Of a DNA stretch of 64,000 bases, positions 56,950 through 64,000 are shown piece by piece. The DNA is from Dechloromonas hankyongensis (GTDB taxonomy: Bacteria > Pseudomonadota > Gammaproteobacteria > Burkholderiales > Rhodocyclaceae), in assembly GCF_022012295.1 (NCBI RefSeq), contig NZ_JAKLTN010000002.1, positions 992,001 through 1,056,000 of the forward strand, written 5' to 3'. The notes under the pieces were generated by a model, which worked only from the letters and a program-made list of their open reading frames with translations, had not been told where the DNA came from and made no database searches. Each line of letters opens with the position of its first letter. Position 1 is the stretch's first letter. A program made the translations under genes and the position numbers.

Positions 56950-58283
56950 TCACCAGCCTGCTGCGCCAGATCAGCGCGCCAGACACCGCCAAGCAGTTCG
57001 CCGCGCTGGCAGCCGGCGCCCCGGCCTCGGCGCCGCTCAGCCTGCGCCTCGATCTTTCCGTCCCGCCGTCCGACTGGTTGCATCTGCTGCCCACCGGTCA
57101 GCCCTGGTGGTATCGCGCCCGGCCGGAACATGGCGAATTCCGCCTCGGCATCGGCCACGCCCTGCATGTCGAAAGCGCGGGCAGCAACCGCTTTGCCGCA
57201 CTGGACGGCGCTTTCGCCGGATTCCGCCGGGATTGGCGGCGCAATGGCCCGGCCCTCGCCTTCTCCGGCTTCGCCTTCGCCGACGACAACGCATCGCCGC
57301 TGCCCAACGCCCTGCTCGCCATACCGGCCATCCTGCTCGAATGCCGCGACGGCGCCTGCTCGGTCACCCTGAGCACCCCGGCCGGTCGCCTCGTCCAGGC
57401 CCTGGCCGAATGGCCGTCCTGGCTGGCGCACACGGCGCCCAGAGAAATGGCTGACCTGCGCCCCGGCCGCCCCCAGGCGCTGGCCGACCGCGCCTGGATG
57501 GCCCGCGTAGTGGCCGCCCTGCGCGACATCGGCAGCGGCCGTCTCGACAAGGTGGTCCTCACCCGCTGCCGCCGGGTCGAGCGCGACACCCCCTTCGCCC
57601 CGGCCGCCATCCTCGCCGCCCTCGATGTCCAGCAGCCAGGCAGCGTCGTCTATGCCTACGGCAATGGCCGGCAAACCTTCCTCGGCGCCACGCCCGAGCG
57701 CCTGGTGCGCAAGGCCGGGCGTCAGATTCACGTCGATGCGCTGGCCGGCACGGCGTGGCCAGGGTCGCCGGCGCTTGCCGACGACAAGAACCGCCACGAG
57801 CAGTCGCTGGTCATCCGCGCCGTGGTCGACGCGCTCGCCCCGTGGTGCGACGGCCTGCCGCAAGTCGGCCAACCCGAGGAACACCCGGCCGGCGTCCTGC
57901 GCCACTGGCGCAGCCGCATTTCGGGAATTGGCCACGCCGACGGCAGCCTGTTCGATCTGGTCCGCGCCCTGCACCCGACCCCGGCCGTCGGCGGTTTCCC
58001 CAGTGCTGCCGCCCGGGACTGGCTGGCCGCCCACGACGAGCGGCGCCACGGCTGGTACAGCGGCGGTTTCGGCCTGCTGACCGCGGATGGCGACGGCGAA
58101 TTCTCGGTTGCCTTGCGCTCGGCGCTGCTTGACGGCAATACCGCCGAACTGCAGGCCGGCGCCGGCATCGTCGCCGGTTCCGACCCACAACAGGAACTGG
58201 CCGAGACCGAAGCCAAGCTGGGCACCCTGCTCGCTGCGCTGAACCCCGACCGGCAGATCGCTCGCAGCAGTCGCCAAGCCTGA
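56946..58283 (+). CDS. menF: Isochorismate synthase MenF
   Basis: The 445-residue protein starts with GTG inside the menE stop (GTGA). Its C-terminal two-thirds is a chorismate-binding domain: LDKVVLTR with the catalytic Lys, FLGATPERLVRK, DALAGTAWPGSP, NRHEQSLVIRAVVDAL, ALHPTPAVGGFPSAAARDWLAAHDERRHGWYSGGFGLLTADGDGEFSVALRSALL. It converts chorismate to isochorismate in the menaquinone pathway. A salicylate- or siderophore-type use is disfavoured by the menE neighbour but not excluded. Confidence 0.9.
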   Translation: MITSLLRQISAPDTAKQFAALAAGAPASAPLSLRLDLSVPPSDWLHLLPTGQPWWYRARPEHGEFRLGIGHALHVESAGSNRFAALDGAFAGFRRDWRRNGPALAFSGFAFADDNASPLPNALLAIPAILLECRDGACSVTLSTPAGRLVQALAEWPSWLAHTAPREMADLRPGRPQALADRAWMARVVAALRDIGSGRLDKVVLTRCRRVERDTPFAPAAILAALDVQQPGSVVYAYGNGRQTFLGATPERLVRKAGRQIHVDALAGTAWPGSPALADDKNRHEQSLVIRAVVDALAPWCDGLPQVGQPEEHPAGVLRHWRSRISGIGHADGSLFDLVRALHPTPAVGGFPSAAARDWLAAHDERRHGWYSGGFGLLTADGDGEFSVALRSALLDGNTAELQAGAGIVAGSDPQQELAETEAKLGTLLAALNPDRQIARSSRQA

Positions 58284-58389
58284 GCGGTGCAGAGAAAAAG
58301 ACGGTTCAGCTCAGGGCGATGCCGTCGTCACAATTCTGCAAAATACCTCAGCTACAGTGACCCTGCATAACGACTCTCTCCATACTTGG

Positions 58390-58415
58390 CCCCCACGTGC
58401 TGGGGGTTCTTTTTT
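58390..58415 (+). terminator. Rho-independent terminator downstream of menF
   Basis: CCCCCA-CGTGC-TGGGGG followed by TTCTTTTTT, about 107 bp after the menF stop; it ends the menE-menF transcript or a short RNA from the intervening stretch. Confidence 0.8.
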
Positions 58416-58475
58416 CACCTGTCATTTTTTGCCCATTGTGCAGGCAGCGTAAGCGCTCCCATGGCGGGGCGTCGC

Positions 58476-58531
58476 TTGCCCACAGTTACCCACAGGCAAT
58501 CCACACCTTTATCCACGGATATTGTGCATAA
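58476..58531. promoter_or_regulatory. Cluster of five DnaA-box-like motifs
   Basis: TTGCCCACA (58476), TTACCCACA (58486), CAATCCACA (58497), TTATCCACG (58509) and, on the minus strand, TTATGCACA (58531-58523) lie at 10-14 bp intervals. The last fits TTWTNCACA exactly and two others differ from TTATCCACA by one base. Such arrays occur at replication origins and DnaA-titrating or regulated sites; no dnaA, dnaN or gidA is nearby. Confidence 0.5.
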
Positions 58532-58573
58532 CTATTTGGCCGCCAGCCGCCTCAGATGGGTTCCCTCGGCATC

Positions 58574-58611
58574 GCCGTATGGCCGGCCTCGTCTAGGTTC
58601 GGCCATACGGC
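58574..58611. repeat. 12-bp inverted repeat downstream of the second chemoreceptor
   Basis: GCCGTATGGCCG / CGGCCATACGGC with a 14-nt loop. There is no T tract, so it is not a classical terminator; it may stabilise the 3' end of the minus-strand chemoreceptor transcript. Confidence 0.5.
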
Positions 58612-58689
58612 GCATGATCCGCCGCGCGAGGAACGGCCGGCGCAGCCCCATGCCGGAACGGCGGCCCCGGCGCGGAGGCGAAGCCACGA

Positions 58690-60354
58690 CTACACGCTGA
58701 ACTGCAGGGTGCTGTCGTGCAAGCGGGTGGCGAGCAGGGCCACCTCCTCGGCCGAGGCCGACGATTCGCCGGCTGCCTTGGCGCCGCGCTCGATCATCTG
58801 CGCCATGCGCTCGGTGTTCTGCGCGATGTGTTCGGCGGCGAGGCGCTGTTCGCCCAGCACCTCGACGATCTCGTTGGCGGCCACCGCCGATTGTTCGCAA
58901 ATCGCCTCGATTTTCTGGATCGCCGCTTCGGTGGCCGAGGCTAGACGGGTGCCCCGCTGCGCCCGCTCGGCGGTCGCCGCGACGGCCTCGCTAGTCTGGC
59001 TGGCGGCGGCGCTGAGCCGGGTCACCAGGCCTTCGATCTTGAAGGTCGTCTCCGAGGTGCGATTGGCCAGCTTGCGCACCTCGTCGGCGACCACCGCGAA
59101 GCCGCGGCCGGCCTCGCCCGCCCGCGCTGCTTCGATGGCGGCGTTCAGCGACAGCAGGTTGGTCTGTTCGGAAATCTCCTTGATCTCGCGGGCAAAGCGC
59201 GAGATTTCCACGGTGTGCTGCTGCAGGTCGCGCATGGAATTGGCCGAGGCGCTGGCCTGCTCCGATATCAGGCCGATTTCGCCAATCGCTTGGTGGATAA
59301 CCACGCCGCTCTCATTGGCCGTCTGTCGGGTCTTTCTGGCTGCATCCGCAGCGCTCCCGGCGCTTTCCGCCATCGCCGCAATGGCCGTGGTCAGTTCCTG
59401 GATAGCCGCCGTGATGGTGGCCGACGCATCACTCTGCATGCTGGTGGTGCTCGCCACCTCGTGCGCCGAGCGGCGCAGGGCCAGGGCGTTGGCGGAGGTC
59501 ACCGCGGCGCCGGATTTGACGTCGCCGATCAGCACGCGGAGCTTCTCCTGCATCCGTTCGACCGAGGCGACCAGCGAATCGGCGGCGGCCTTACCGGTGT
59601 CCATGCGCTGCGTCAGGTCGCCGGCGGCGACGCGCGTGGTGGCCATGACCACCGGCTCCAGTTCGCCGCCCAGACGGCGCAGGATGTGGCGCGACGACCA
59701 GGCGGCAAAGGCCAGCGAAATGACGGTGCCGACCACGCCGACCAGCGCAATGGACAAGACATTTTCGCCGTACCGCGCATCGGCCAGATCGGAGGCATTG
59801 CGCGCACCATGCGCGGCGGCATCGCTGATCGAAGCGAACAGGCCGCCCAGCGCGGCGACCAGCGGTGCATCGGCATCGCGAATGGCGGCATCGACCATCA
59901 GCGCGTATTTCGGCATGCCCGGCTCGTTCTCGGCCAGCACCTGGTCGTAGAGCTGGTTCAGTTCGGTGGCCAGCTTGCGTATCTCGGCAACGCGCTCGCC
60001 ATCCCGGGCGGCGGCCTGCCTGCCGAGCGCTTCCAAGGCGGAGAGTTGTTGCCAGAACAAATTGCGCCCGGCCAGGAACTCGGCCTTCCCCTTCTCGAAT
60101 TCGGCGGCCATGAAACTGCGCAGCAGCATGCTGTTCAGGCCGCGCTGCTGGGCCTGCAAGGCGCTCTGCGCACCGCTGACCAACGCCAACGCCTGCGATG
60201 TCCCGGCCACCTCGCCGGAGACCTGGCGGATATCGTCACGGAAGCCTGAAAAGGAAAACAGGGCGGTAAGCAGCAACAGCAGGCCGAATCCGGCACCGAT
60301 ACCGACCATCAACAGCATGCGCAGGCGAATGGAAAGCAAATCAAGGGCGACCAT
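58690..60354 (-). CDS. Methyl-accepting chemotaxis protein with a helical periplasmic domain
   Basis: The 554-residue transducer has membrane segments at about 10-33 and 195-217 flanking a periplasmic domain that looks like a four-helix bundle ([51 protein letters not shown]). It then has a HAMP domain and a signalling coiled coil with the tip motif [38 protein letters not shown]. The ligand is unknown. ATG 60354 is preferred; a GTG at 60366 would add four residues. It has no adjacent che genes and is divergent from ppk1. Confidence 0.92.
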   Translation of the reverse strand: MVALDLLSIRLRMLLMVGIGAGFGLLLLLTALFSFSGFRDDIRQVSGEVAGTSQALALVSGAQSALQAQQRGLNSMLLRSFMAAEFEKGKAEFLAGRNLFWQQLSALEALGRQAAARDGERVAEIRKLATELNQLYDQVLAENEPGMPKYALMVDAAIRDADAPLVAALGGLFASISDAAAHGARNASDLADARYGENVLSIALVGVVGTVISLAFAAWSSRHILRRLGGELEPVVMATTRVAAGDLTQRMDTGKAAADSLVASVERMQEKLRVLIGDVKSGAAVTSANALALRRSAHEVASTTSMQSDASATITAAIQELTTAIAAMAESAGSAADAARKTRQTANESGVVIHQAIGEIGLISEQASASANSMRDLQQHTVEISRFAREIKEISEQTNLLSLNAAIEAARAGEAGRGFAVVADEVRKLANRTSETTFKIEGLVTRLSAAASQTSEAVAATAERAQRGTRLASATEAAIQKIEAICEQSAVAANEIVEVLGEQRLAAEHIAQNTERMAQMIERGAKAAGESSASAEEVALLATRLHDSTLQFSV

Positions 60355-60472
60355 GAAAAAATTCACTCAAAATGACAAAAGTAAAATCAGTCTAGCCACT
60401 CAATGTTTCATTCTATTTACCGTCCCGCCGGCGCCGGACGGATATCGCCCAGCCCATGCCCGATTACCCCCT

Positions 60473-60490
60473 TTGTCATTTCGCTGCAAC
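60473..60490 (+). promoter_or_regulatory. Weak Pho-box-like sequence upstream of ppk1
   Basis: TTGTCAT-N4-CTGCAAC resembles the CTGTCAT-N4-CTGTCAT direct repeat; the first half matches in 6 of 7 positions, the second in only 4. Confidence 0.3.
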
Positions 60491-60512
60491 ATTAGTGCAA
60501 CAAAATGATGGG

Positions 60513-60532
60513 CTTGAAGCCTATACTTCAAG
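60513..60532. promoter_or_regulatory. Inverted repeat in the ppk1 leader
   Basis: CTTGAAG-CCTATA-CTTCAAG, 20 bp before the ppk1 start codon; it could be an operator or a leader hairpin. Confidence 0.45.
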
Positions 60533-60552
60533 AATCACATGGAGCTTGTGCA

Positions 60553-62634
60553 ATGCCCCACCCCCAACTGAAACCCCGCTTCCTGACCGAAAACTATTTG
60601 AACCGGGAACTCGGGCTCCTCGCCTTCAACCGCCGGGTTCTCGCCCAGGCCGAAGACGAGCGCATGCCGCTGCTCGAACGGCTGCGCTTCCTGTGCATCG
60701 TCTCCAGCAACCTCGACGAGTTTTTCGAAATCCGCGTCTCCGGCCTGAAGGAGCAGATCCGCGCCAAATCGCCGGTGGTCACCACCGACGGCCGCACGGC
60801 GCAGGAAATTTTCCGCCTGGTGTCGGCCGAAGCGCATGCCATGGTCGCCGAGCAATACCAGCACCTGAACGAAGTCATCCTGCCGGCGCTGGCCGAACAA
60901 GGCATCCGTTTCCTGCGCCGGTCGAGCTGGAACGAAGCACAGCGCGAGTGGATACGCAATTACTTCATCCGCGAAATGGTGCCGGTCCTCACGCCGATCG
61001 GGCTCGACCCGTCGCACCCCTTCCCGCGCGTCCTCAACAAGAGCCTCAATTTCGCCGTCGAACTCGAAGGCAAGGACGCCTTCGGCCGCAGTTCCAATGC
61101 CGCCATCGTCCAGGCGCCGCGCGTCCTGCCCCGCGTCATCCGCCTGCCGGAAGAACTGGCCGGCTGCGAGTATGGCTTCGTCTTCCTGTCGTCCATCCTG
61201 CACGAGTTTGTCGGCGAACTGTTCACCGGCATGACCGTGCTCGGCTGCTACCAGTTCCGCGCCACGCGCAATTCGGACCTCTTCGTTGATGAGGAAGAAG
61301 TCACCAACCTGCGCACCAAGCTGCAGGGCGAACTGCCGCAGCGCCACTTCGGCGCCGCGGTGCGCCTCGAAGTGGCCAACAACTGCTCGGAGGCGATGAC
61401 AGACTTCCTGCTCGCCCAGTTCGACCTCAAGCCGGCCGACCTCTACCGCGTCAACGGCCCGGTGAACCTCGTTCGTTTGATGCAGGTGCCGGACTGGGTC
61501 GACCGTCCGGACATGAAATTCCGCTCCTTCGTGCCGGGCATTCCGAAGGGGGTGGCCAAGGGTGCCAACATCTTCGCCAGCATCCGCCAGAACGATATCC
61601 TGCTCCACCACCCCTACCAGTCCTTCGCACCGGTCATCGAATTGCTCAGCCAGGCGGCGCTCGATCCGCAGGTGGTGGCCATCAAGATGACGGTGTACCG
61701 CACCGGCACCGACTCGGTGCTGATGGAATCGCTGATCCGCGCCGCGCAGAACGGCAAGGAAGTCACCGTCGTCGTCGAGTTAATGGCGCGTTTCGACGAG
61801 GAGGCCAACATCGGCTGGGCGACCAAGCTGGAACAAGTCGGCGCCCATGTCGTGTACGGCGTGGTCGGCTACAAAACGCACGCCAAAGCGCTGCTCATCG
61901 TCCGCCGCGAGGAAGGCGGCCTCAAGCGCTACGCCCACCTCGGCACCGGCAACTACCACCCGCGCACTGCCCGCCTCTATACCGACTTCGGCCTGATGAC
62001 GGCCAACGACGAGATCACCAACGACGTGTCGGAAGTCTTCAAGCAGCTGACCGGCCTGGGCAAGGCGCGCACGTTGAAGCACCTGTGGCAGGCCCCGTTC
62101 ACACTGCAGCAGAACGTCGTCGCCGGCATCCAGGCCGAAGCGGAAACCGCCAGGGCCGGCGGCAAGGGACGCATCGTCGCCAAGATGAATTCACTGCTCG
62201 AACCGGAAGTGATCGATGCCCTTTACCAGGCTTCGCAGGCCGGCGTCGAAATCGACCTCATCGTGCGCGGTGTGTGCGCCCTGCGTCCGGGCGTCAAGGG
62301 GCTGTCCGACAATATCCGGGTGCGCTCCATCATCGGCCGCTTCCTCGAACACCACCGCATTTTCTATTTCCTGGCCGGCGGCAAGGAAACGGTCTATCTG
62401 TCCAGCGCCGACTGGATGGAACGCAATTTCTTCAAGCGCATCGAGCTGGCCTTCCCCATCCTCGACCCCAAGCTGAAGCGCCGCGTCATCACCGAAGGCC
62501 TCAAGTTCTATCTGGCCGACAACCAGCAGGGGTGGGAAATGAACAGCCAGGGCGTCTATCAGCGCCGCCGCTCGCCGCGTAGCAAGCCGCACAATGCCCA
62601 GGGCGAACTGATGGTGACGCTGGGCGGTGTCTGA
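60553..62634 (+). CDS. ppk1: Polyphosphate kinase 1
   Basis: The 693-residue enzyme reversibly polymerises ATP gamma-phosphates into polyphosphate at the inner membrane. N-terminal and head domains are recognisable (LNRELGLLAFNRRVLAQAEDERMPLLERLRFLCIVSSNLDEFFEIRVSG). So are the two catalytic phospholipase D-like domains, with the autophosphorylated His in GYKTHAKALLIVRRE and the second in RFLEHHRIFYFLAGGKETVYLSSADWMERN. ATG 60553 is chosen because GGAG lies 12 nt upstream. Length is typical. In polyphosphate-accumulating Rhodocyclales it is a key enzyme, but no ppx or phoU is adjacent here. Confidence 0.97.
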   Translation: MPHPQLKPRFLTENYLNRELGLLAFNRRVLAQAEDERMPLLERLRFLCIVSSNLDEFFEIRVSGLKEQIRAKSPVVTTDGRTAQEIFRLVSAEAHAMVAEQYQHLNEVILPALAEQGIRFLRRSSWNEAQREWIRNYFIREMVPVLTPIGLDPSHPFPRVLNKSLNFAVELEGKDAFGRSSNAAIVQAPRVLPRVIRLPEELAGCEYGFVFLSSILHEFVGELFTGMTVLGCYQFRATRNSDLFVDEEEVTNLRTKLQGELPQRHFGAAVRLEVANNCSEAMTDFLLAQFDLKPADLYRVNGPVNLVRLMQVPDWVDRPDMKFRSFVPGIPKGVAKGANIFASIRQNDILLHHPYQSFAPVIELLSQAALDPQVVAIKMTVYRTGTDSVLMESLIRAAQNGKEVTVVVELMARFDEEANIGWATKLEQVGAHVVYGVVGYKTHAKALLIVRREEGGLKRYAHLGTGNYHPRTARLYTDFGLMTANDEITNDVSEVFKQLTGLGKARTLKHLWQAPFTLQQNVVAGIQAEAETARAGGKGRIVAKMNSLLEPEVIDALYQASQAGVEIDLIVRGVCALRPGVKGLSDNIRVRSIIGRFLEHHRIFYFLAGGKETVYLSSADWMERNFFKRIELAFPILDPKLKRRVITEGLKFYLADNQQGWEMNSQGVYQRRRSPRSKPHNAQGELMVTLGGV

Positions 62635-62705
62635 GCTTTCCGGGTCAGCCAAATGCGGAGTGGCGCGTTAAGATAGCCACCCGCATTGACACCCCCCGCC
62701 GCCTG

Positions 62706-63218
62706 ATGTTCCGCTCCCGCCTCCTTCGCCTGTCCGCCGTCGCCACCCTGCTCGCCGTGGCCGGCTGCTCCACCGCACCGGCGCCGGTGTACCGGCTGGA
62801 GAGCTTCGAGGCCGAGACGCCCTTCCAGTACCACAGCGACCTGCCGCCACTGGTACTGTGCGAATACGGCAAGCGCGCCCTGCTCAGCCAGGCCTACGAA
62901 GTCGATGCCTCGGTGCCGAGCAATATCCGCGGCTCCAAGTTCTTCCAGCCGCAGGCCGAGCAGCAAGTACAGCTGCGCATTACGCTGACCTGCATGGGCA
63001 CCGGCCGCGACACGACCATCTACGCCAACGCACTGCAAACCCGCTACGAATTGAAGGCCGGCGGCAGCAGCACCGGCCTGTCGGTCAGCGGCCTGGGCTC
63101 GATCTCGGTCCCCTGGCCGACTGACAAGAACTCCCTGGTCAAGGTCGGCGAGGAAACCATAGCCGATGCCGACTTCTACCGCCGGCTGTTCGTCCTGATC
63201 GAAAATCTGGCGGAATAG
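62706..63218 (+). CDS. Lipoprotein, probably DUF2242
   Basis: The 170-residue protein has a lipoprotein signal with lipobox LAVAGC at Cys21 (MFRSRLLRLSAVATLLAVAGCSTAP). The mature part contains ETPFQYHSDLPPLVLCEYGKRALLSQAYEVDASVPSNIRGSKFFQPQAEQQVQLRITLTC, a pattern reminiscent of DUF2242 lipoproteins. The C-terminal part has SVSGLGSISVPWPTDKNSLVKVGEETIADADFYRRLFVLIE. No Asp follows the Cys, so outer-membrane sorting is expected. It is 71 bp after ppk1 on the same strand. Function unknown. Confidence 0.75.
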   Translation: MFRSRLLRLSAVATLLAVAGCSTAPAPVYRLESFEAETPFQYHSDLPPLVLCEYGKRALLSQAYEVDASVPSNIRGSKFFQPQAEQQVQLRITLTCMGTGRDTTIYANALQTRYELKAGGSSTGLSVSGLGSISVPWPTDKNSLVKVGEETIADADFYRRLFVLIENLAE

Positions 63219-63363
63219 CGGCACTAACGGCGCGCGGCGCGGCACCGCGTGCTCCCTATCAATAGCCGGAGTGCCGCTGGGTCAGAGCGAAAGCAGGGCC
63301 GGCTGAACACATTTCTGGCCAAGCCGGCCGGGCCCTACGCCCGGATACTGGCTTGCCTGACGC

Positions 63364-63543
63364 TCAGGACTGACGGGAACGATCGTCCGGCGTAAGGAAG
63401 AGGCCGACGCCAAGGGCGATCAAGGCCAGCGGCCACCATTTGCGGATCAGAGCGACCAGGTCGAGTTCCAACAGGTCGAGATTGACGCCGAGCGCGATGG
63501 CGCCGATGACGATCAGGGCGATGGCGGCGAAGTGGCCTTTCAT
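63364..63543 (-). CDS. Small membrane protein, 59 residues, LiaF-TM/DUF5668-like
   Basis: The frame starts at ATG 63543 and has two hydrophobic helices: FAAIALIVIGAIALGVNLDLL and KWWPLALIALGVGLFL, separated by a short LDLVALIRKWW loop and followed by a polar tail TPDDRSRQS. The LDLLELD...WWPLALIALG pattern matches the LiaI/LiaF-type transmembrane motif (DUF5668). It lies 16 bp downstream of relA on the same strand and is probably cotranscribed. Confidence 0.7.
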   Translation of the reverse strand: MKGHFAAIALIVIGAIALGVNLDLLELDLVALIRKWWPLALIALGVGLFLTPDDRSRQS

Positions 63544-63559
63544 GCGGACTCTCCGATGA

Positions 63560-64000
63560 TCAGGCGCGGCGGACGCCGACCACGCCTTCGACTTCGTGGA
63601 TCAGCGTCAGCGTGCGCTGCAACTGCTGCAGGTTGGTGATCTCGACGGTGAAGCTCATGTGCGCCTTGCTCTGCTTGGATTGGGTATTGACGCCGACCAC
63701 GTTGAGCTTTTCGCGGGTGAAGATTTCCGAAATGTCGCGCAGCAGGCCCTGCCGGTCGTGCGCATCGACCACGATATCGCAGGCGAAGACGCCGGTGGTC
63801 TGGATGCCCCAGTCGGTCTCAATGACCCGTTCCGGATGCAGCGCCGCCAAGTTGGCAAAGTTGGGACAATCCATGCGGTGTATGGAAATGCCCTTCCCGC
63901 GCGTGATGAAGCCCTGGATTTCATCCGGCGGCGCCGGCTTGCAGCAGCGCGCGAGCTGGGTGAGCAGCTTGTCCACGCCGACGATCAGGATGCCCTGGTT
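63560..64000 (-). CDS. relA: C-terminal part of GTP pyrophosphokinase RelA, cut by the window edge
   Basis: The frame runs off the right end; 146 residues of the C-terminus are visible. They show the zinc-finger/RIS region (LLTQLARCCKPAPPDEIQGFITRGKGISIHRMDCPNF) and a final ACT domain (ACDIVVDAHDRQGLLRDISEIFTREKLNVVGVNTQSKQSKAHMSFTVEITNLQQLQRTLTLIHEVEGVVGVRRA), which sense ribosomal and amino-acid signals in long RelA/SpoT enzymes. The wording favours RelA over SpoT. Catalytic domains are outside the window. Confidence 0.88.
   Translation of the reverse strand, partial: NQGILIVGVDKLLTQLARCCKPAPPDEIQGFITRGKGISIHRMDCPNFANLAALHPERVIETDWGIQTTGVFACDIVVDAHDRQGLLRDISEIFTREKLNVVGVNTQSKQSKAHMSFTVEITNLQQLQRTLTLIHEVEGVVGVRRA

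Larger units (their letters stand above)
58284..58689. other. 406-bp intergenic region between menF and the second chemoreceptor
   Basis: Left to right it holds about 100 bp without a clear signal, a strong terminator at 58390-58415, an array of DnaA-box-like motifs at 58476-58531, and a 12-bp stem at 58574-58611. No protein-coding frame is supported. The array and the terminator are listed separately. Confidence 0.6.

Noticed and set aside
58316..58415. Small RNA ending at the strong terminator after menF
   Set aside because: No convincing promoter could be found in the 100 bp upstream, so the terminator is assigned to menE-menF.

Overview
The window is 64 kb of GC-rich chromosome. Its gene content fits a betaproteobacterium of the Rhodocyclales (Dechloromonas/Azonexus-like). 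The grounds are a PEP-CTERM surface protein behind a sigma-54-type promoter, a chemotaxis and c-di-GMP repertoire, many cytochromes, ppk1, menaquinone genes and familiar betaproteobacterial families such as DUF3301, DUF3240 and FliW. This placement rests on recalled family knowledge, not on a search. Almost all genes are ordinary chromosomal ones. There is no prophage, CRISPR array or intact IS element. Two signs of mobility are a low-GC orphan gene near 1.8-2.7 kb and a 164-bp fold-back, MITE-like element near 15.6 kb.

Layout. 0-3.9 kb: an aminotransferase tail, small DUF genes, the low-GC orphan, an alpha/beta hydrolase and a DUF2502 protein. 3.9-10.5 kb: clpB with a clear heat-shock promoter, a Cache-type chemoreceptor, and prfC-moaE. 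10.5-24.7 kb: membrane and metabolic housekeeping (DUF2189, hexose-6-phosphate mutarotase, rlmJ, a MazG-like enzyme, a DAACS symporter, gamma carbonic anhydrase, fliW, tex), then an ArsC-like/hslO/histidine kinase operon whose Hsp33 lacks two of the four zinc cysteines. 24.7-32.3 kb (minus strand): rimO with an overlapping FAD oxidase, a tandem HD-GYP protein, kup and a cation/proton antiporter. 32.5-36 kb: tRNA-Val and tRNA-Thr, modBC without modA, a SIMPL protein and a GlsB-like protein. 36-42 kb: a LysR regulator divergent from a dioxygenase/cytochrome b561/YceI/YceI operon, a ferredoxin-NADP reductase and an MFS transporter.

42-51.4 kb is the most interesting block. A four-gene heavy-metal-type RND efflux operon (adaptor, pump, DUF3240, TolC-like channel) is followed by an SHP-type cytochrome c (DUF1924), a diheme cytochrome c, a membrane cytochrome b and a QseB/PmrA-type two-component system. 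Both the efflux operon and the cytochrome operon carry TTAAG-N5-TTAAG direct repeats ending exactly 10 nt before an identical TAGACT -10 hexamer. The parsimonious reading is that the embedded two-component system controls efflux and periplasmic electron transfer as one regulon.

51.4-64 kb: a conserved unknown, a PEP-CTERM protein with a GG-N10-GC sigma-54 promoter, a FinR-like LysR gene divergent from a second ferredoxin-NADP reductase, menE-menF, an intergenic array of DnaA-box-like motifs, a second chemoreceptor, ppk1, a lipoprotein, a 59-residue membrane protein and the 3' end of relA.
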